A stretch of 64,000 bases of DNA from Comamonas sp. SCN 65-56. GTDB lineage: Bacteria; Pseudomonadota; Gammaproteobacteria; Burkholderiales; Burkholderiaceae_C. Below the pieces are notes generated by a model. The model saw nothing but the letters and a program-made list of their open reading frames with translations, was not told where the DNA came from and did not search any database. Positions 61,392 to 64,000 of this stretch are shown piece after piece. The DNA is taken from NCBI RefSeq assembly GCF_001724135.1, contig NZ_MEDS01000001.1, positions 62,001-126,000 of the forward strand. Reading direction: 5' to 3'. The position numbers and the translations under genes are program-made. Positions within the stretch are counted from its first letter, which is position 1. The number at the start of each line of letters is the position of its first letter.

Positions 61392-61605
61392 CCTTTACCA
61401 GCAGTTCCGGCAGTTGCTACCTGATGCACCGCTACAGGCAGGCACCGTGCTCGAAGTCGGCACGGGCGTCGCACTGGTCGTTCTGCCCGGTGGCGGCCTG
61501 ATTCGTGCGCGTGGCAACGCCACCGTCGGCCAGACCGTGTTCGTGCGCGACGAGGTGATCGAGGGTATCGCGCCCTCACTGCCCCTGGAGATCATCGAGA
61601 TCTGA
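61384..61605 (+). CDS. small prophage tail-associated protein
   Basis: A 73-residue beta-rich protein (TVLEVGTGVALVVLPGGGLI then RARGNATVGQTVFVRDEVIE), resembling the small OB-like proteins encoded after hub genes in such prophages. The ATG overlaps the end of the tail gene. It is followed by a terminator-like hairpin. Confidence 0.6.
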   Translation: MHNLYQQFRQLLPDAPLQAGTVLEVGTGVALVVLPGGGLIRARGNATVGQTVFVRDEVIEGIAPSLPLEIIEI

Positions 61606-61631
61606 AGTCCATTCCCATTTGTTCACCCCTG

Positions 61632-61654
61632 AACCCGCCCACGAGGCGGGTTTC
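61632..61654 (+). terminator. terminator-like hairpin after the tail genes
   Basis: AACCCGCC-CACGA-GGCGGGTT is a perfect eight-base stem followed by T and C. The stem is identical to that of the clpA terminator. The T-run is short. Confidence 0.55.
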
Positions 61655-61673
61655 GCATTTCTGGAGACCTGCA

Positions 61674-61979
61674 ATGACCGAACCCGAACAACAACCCGCC
61701 GCGCTCGTGGAAAACATGCTCCTGCTGCGCCGCGAGGACTTCGACGAACTGCTGGCCCACGCCGCTGAACGCGGAGCAGAACGTGTACTCGCGCACCTCG
61801 GGCTGGAAAACGGCCACGCAGCCCGCGACATCCGCGAACTGCGCGATCTGCTGGAAGCGTGGCGCGATGCCCGTCGCACAGCGTGGCAGACCACGGTCAA
61901 GGTCGTGACCACCGGCATCCTAGCCGCGCTTCTGGTCGGTGCCGCCATCAAGTTGAAGCTGATGGGAGGCGCGCAATGA
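61674..61979 (+). CDS. DUF6127-like prophage protein
   Basis: A 101-residue protein with a charged helical N-terminal region (LLLRREDFDELLAHAAERGA) and one C-terminal membrane segment (VVTTGILAALLVGAAIKL). Such proteins lie in prophage lysis clusters just before the holin. It has a ribosome binding site GGAG nine bases before the ATG and overlaps the next gene by ATGA. Confidence 0.6.
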   Translation: MTEPEQQPAALVENMLLLRREDFDELLAHAAERGAERVLAHLGLENGHAARDIRELRDLLEAWRDARRTAWQTTVKVVTTGILAALLVGAAIKLKLMGGAQ

Positions 61980-62197
61980 AACCCAAGCTCTGCCTGCTCG
62001 ACGACTGGCGGCGTGTGTTGCGGCGTGCCTGGAGCATTCGCTTCTCGCTGCTGGCGGCGGCCTTCACGGCGGCGGAAGTGGTGGTGCCGCTGTTTGGCGA
62101 CGTGCTGCCGCGTGGCGCATTCGTGCTACTGGCCTTCGCCGCCAGCATCGGCGCGACCGTGGCCCGCATCGTGGCGCAGCCGGAGATGCACCGATGA
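61976..62197 (+). CDS. putative holin or lysis-associated membrane protein
   Basis: A 73-residue protein with two hydrophobic segments (FSLLAAAFTAAEVVVPLF and GAFVLLAFAASIGATVARIV) and a charged start. Size, topology and position between a DUF6127-like gene and the lysozyme gene fit a phage holin. The ATG overlaps the upstream stop (ATGA), and its own stop overlaps the lysozyme ATG. Confidence 0.65.
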   Translation: MKPKLCLLDDWRRVLRRAWSIRFSLLAAAFTAAEVVVPLFGDVLPRGAFVLLAFAASIGATVARIVAQPEMHR

Positions 62198-62736
62198 TCC
62201 GGCCGCCGCAAAGACGCACCGTGGCCGCGCTGACGCTGTCCGCCGCCGCCCTGGTCGGCATCGTGCTGCACGAGGGCTACACCGACCGCGCGGTGATCCC
62301 GGTCAAGGGTGACGTGCCGACCATAGGTTTCGGCACCACCACCGGGGTGAAGCTGGGCGACACCACCACGCCGCCGAAGGCGCTGGCTCGGGCGCTCACC
62401 GACGTGCAGCAATTCGAGGGCGCGCTCAAGCAATGCGTTACCGTGCCGCTGGCTCAGCACGAGTACGACGCGCTGGTGAGCTTCTCCTACAACGTCGGCG
62501 GCCGCGCGTTCTGCCAGTCCACGCTGGTGAGAAAACTCAGCCGGTTGGAGATGCGGGTGGTCAGCTCGCGCGCGGCCTTGTCGGTGAAGGTGACGACCAG
62601 CAGCGACTCGGGCGCGACGCCCTGGTGGCAGCGGCGTCTTGCGCCGGAGCAAGCGGTTCAAGATCTATCCCGTCACGACCTGCGACGTAGGCTGGACCCT
62701 CGACGTCATCGTCGTAGTCCGAACCGTCCTCGTTGA
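62194..62736 (+). pseudogene. phage lysozyme (GH24), C-terminally replaced
   Basis: Residues 1-114 are a GH24 endolysin with a signal-anchor segment and the catalytic Glu27 in LHEGYTDRAVIP, then GDVPTIGFGTT and YDALVSFSYNVGGRAFCQST. From about base 62536 the frame leaves the family and continues as 66 unrelated residues (SRLEMRVVSSRAALSVKVTT and on), which are antisense to a helicase fragment and a Sel1-like fragment. The normal last 40 or so residues are missing, so activity is doubtful. Confidence 0.75.
62536..62622 (-). pseudogene. fragment of a RecB/UvrD-type helicase
   Basis: On the minus strand a frame reads GVAPESLLVVTFTDKAAREL then TTRISNRLSFL, which is motif Ia and flanking sequence of a UvrD/RecB-family helicase. 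Only about 30 residues remain; there is no start and the two neighbours are unrelated. It is not copied from the AddA-like gene in this window, which reads ATTFTKKAATELRERV at the same motif. Confidence 0.55.
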
Positions 62737-62995
62737 TGGCGTAGTGTGCGTCCTGGGTCAGATCCGTTCTGACCAACTGCGAGAAATACACCCACGTCCA
62801 GCATCGCTGTAGGTCACCCTGATCGTGTTCCTCAATGAGCTGGAGCATGGCGTCCGTATCTCCTCTCTTGGCAGCCAGCGTCAGCCAATGCTTGGCGTCT
62901 GAAGTGCGGCCCATGCGTTCTGCGATCGCCGCAATCGCTGCTGGGTCATCCGCGCCGGTATCGAGGGGTGGCCAGCGCGCGCCGGAATATCCATT
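62622..62995 (-). pseudogene. fragment of a Sel1-like hypothetical protein
   Basis: The minus-strand frame reads GADDPAAIAAIAERMGRTSD then AKHWLTLAAKRGDTDAMLQL, which looks like helical Sel1/TPR-type repeats, and continues to AHYAINEDGSDYDDDVEGP. It is open without a clear start beyond 62914 and loses the family pattern near 62622, where the helicase fragment begins. The first ATG is at 62914. I do not recognise a specific protein. Confidence 0.45.
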
Positions 62996-63012
62996 TCGGC
63001 GGCAATGGCTAA

Positions 63013-63291
63013 ATCACCGGTACCGTCAAGGAAAAGGGCCAGCCCGACCAGCCGTTGGTGCGCGAAGTGCTGCTCTACAGCGAGAACACCCACGCCCTGG
63101 TGGCGAGCACGTGGTCTCAGGCTGACGGCACGTACCGCTTCGAGCGCATCGATCCCCAGCAGCGCTACACCGTGATCAGCACCGACTACCAGCAGTTGTA
63201 CCGCGCAGTAGTCGCGGACAGGCGCGGCGGTTCGTTGAACGTACTGTGCTGCAGGCCAGGCCCACTGGTCTGGGCAGGGTTTTCCCGGTAG
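63013..63291 (+). pseudogene. 3' fragment of a prophage tail protein (carboxypeptidase-regulatory-like domain)
   Basis: The plus-strand frame after a TAA at 63010-63012 reads ITGTVKEKGQPDQPLVREVL then LYSENTHALVASTWSQADGT and YRFERIDPQQRYTVISTDYQ, the beta-sandwich found at the C-terminus of many prophage tail proteins. There is no proper start; a GTG at 63055 is the first possible one. The last 15 residues look replaced. Confidence 0.55.
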
Positions 63292-63433
63292 ATTTTTTCG
63301 ATCGCATTTTCTGATTTCATATGGTTTCACCGTTGTTTACCCGTCAATTCGACAGTTAACTGGTAGCTGCAGCTGCCGATAATTCAACGTAAACCATCAT
63401 TCATTCGCATCACTTTTGGGTGCGCCGCAGACT

Positions 63434-64000
63434 GTGCCTCCACCTTCTGTTCTGGTCGATATCGAAAGGCTCCGCGTGGGCATGTTCATTCAGCTCGAAA
63501 TGGGCTGGATGAACCATCCGTTCCCGACGAGCAACTTTCGCATTTCCTCTGCAGAGCAGATACAGGTGCTGCGTGACTTGGGTGTGTCCCAACTGCGTTA
63601 TGTACCGTCAAAGAGTCTGGTGGTGGATGAGGGAGCGCCCTTGGCATCTGGGGATGCGCCCCTGCCTGTGGTGGATGAACCGTCCCAGCCTACGAGCGTA
63701 CAGCGGGATGTTGAAGCTGAAGCGCCGGGGGTGGCACTCAGTTTTGCCGACCACCACGAAGTAGTGCAGGCCAGGTGCCGGGCGCGTTTCAATCAGGCAG
63801 CGTCGCTTTATGCGGAGGTGGCGCAGACGGTGGATTCCGCTCCCGTCGCCGCGCGGGCTCAGGTTGAAGCGCTGGCTCGGGCGGATGTGGCTGAATTGCT
63901 GCAATCGGAAAACTACTCTGTGCATTTGCTGACGGGCATTACCGGTCAGCGCCAGGGTAACCATTGCGTCAATGTGATGGTACTGTCCCTGCTTCTGGGG
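63434..64000 (+). CDS. DUF3391/HD-GYP domain protein, 5' part
   Basis: The gene runs off the right edge; 189 residues are visible. The N-terminal DUF3391 domain is clear (VDIERLRVGMFIQLEMGWMN then HPFPTSNFRISSAEQIQVLR), followed by a helical linker and the start of an HD-GYP domain (NHCVNVMVLSLLLG, which corresponds to the conserved H-NV-L segment). HD-GYP proteins hydrolyse cyclic di-GMP. GTG 63434 is taken as start; a TTG at 63416 is possible. The 142 bases before it contain no recognisable gene and should hold the promoter. Confidence 0.8.
   Translation, partial: MPPPSVLVDIERLRVGMFIQLEMGWMNHPFPTSNFRISSAEQIQVLRDLGVSQLRYVPSKSLVVDEGAPLASGDAPLPVVDEPSQPTSVQRDVEAEAPGVALSFADHHEVVQARCRARFNQAASLYAEVAQTVDSAPVAARAQVEALARADVAELLQSENYSVHLLTGITGQRQGNHCVNVMVLSLLLG

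Overview
The window is high-GC, gene-dense DNA from a betaproteobacterium, most likely of the family Comamonadaceae (Burkholderiales). The evidence is the tmRNA with tag ANDERFALAA, the sucA-sucB-lpd-zapE order, the Comamonadaceae-type PurL, and an interspersed REP-like repeat of a kind I associate with that family. Most of the sequence is chromosomal core, interrupted by four accessory patches.

Core left (1-9010): the 3' end of a flavoprotein gene, a CheV chemotaxis coupling protein, FabI on the opposite strand, and a yejABEF-type peptide ABC importer. A complete ribbon-helix-helix/PIN toxin-antitoxin pair sits inside the yej operon between yejB and yejE.

Accessory patch 1 (about 9.0-20.1 kb): a CusF C-terminal remnant abutting a tandem universal stress protein, then a WYL regulator divergent from a three-gene operon. 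That operon encodes an unknown 162-residue protein, an AddB-like PD-(D/E)XK nuclease without a visible Walker A, and an AddA-like UvrD helicase-nuclease. A DUF262/DUF1524 (GmrSD-like) protein follows. Its 3' end cuts off a resident gene that was cotranscribed with a YqiA-like hydrolase. This is the best candidate in the window for an undescribed, probably anti-invader, DNA-processing system.

Core middle (20.1-55.6 kb): YqiA-like hydrolase, two small unknown genes, an AI-2E-family membrane protein, a YXWGXW lipoprotein, the 2-oxoglutarate dehydrogenase operon (sucA, sucB, lpd) with zapE, a PP2C phosphatase, bamD, a PAP2 phosphatase, dnaE, clpS-clpA, a TDT-family transporter, a secreted alpha/beta hydrolase, an O-acetylhomoserine sulfhydrylase, a CoA-binding protein with mltB, sbcB, glnD, map and purL. 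A second PIN toxin-antitoxin pair with two operator-like palindromes lies between map and purL.

ssrA and accessory patch 2 (55.6-63.3 kb): after tmRNA comes a mosaic of a mercury module (merR, merO, merT, merP and a GDCCVxC protein, but no merA), a serine recombinase missing its catalytic domain with two small HTH-like partners, prophage tail and lysis genes, and at least four gene fragments joined end to end (lysozyme, RecB/UvrD-type helicase, Sel1-like protein, tail protein). The window ends inside a DUF3391/HD-GYP protein gene.

A REP-like repeat with a conserved hairpin core occurs seven times. Four copies are intergenic, two of which supply the stop codon of the adjacent gene. Three are inside coding sequences (yejF, dnaE, purL) without breaking the frame. 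No CRISPR array and no tRNA gene were seen.
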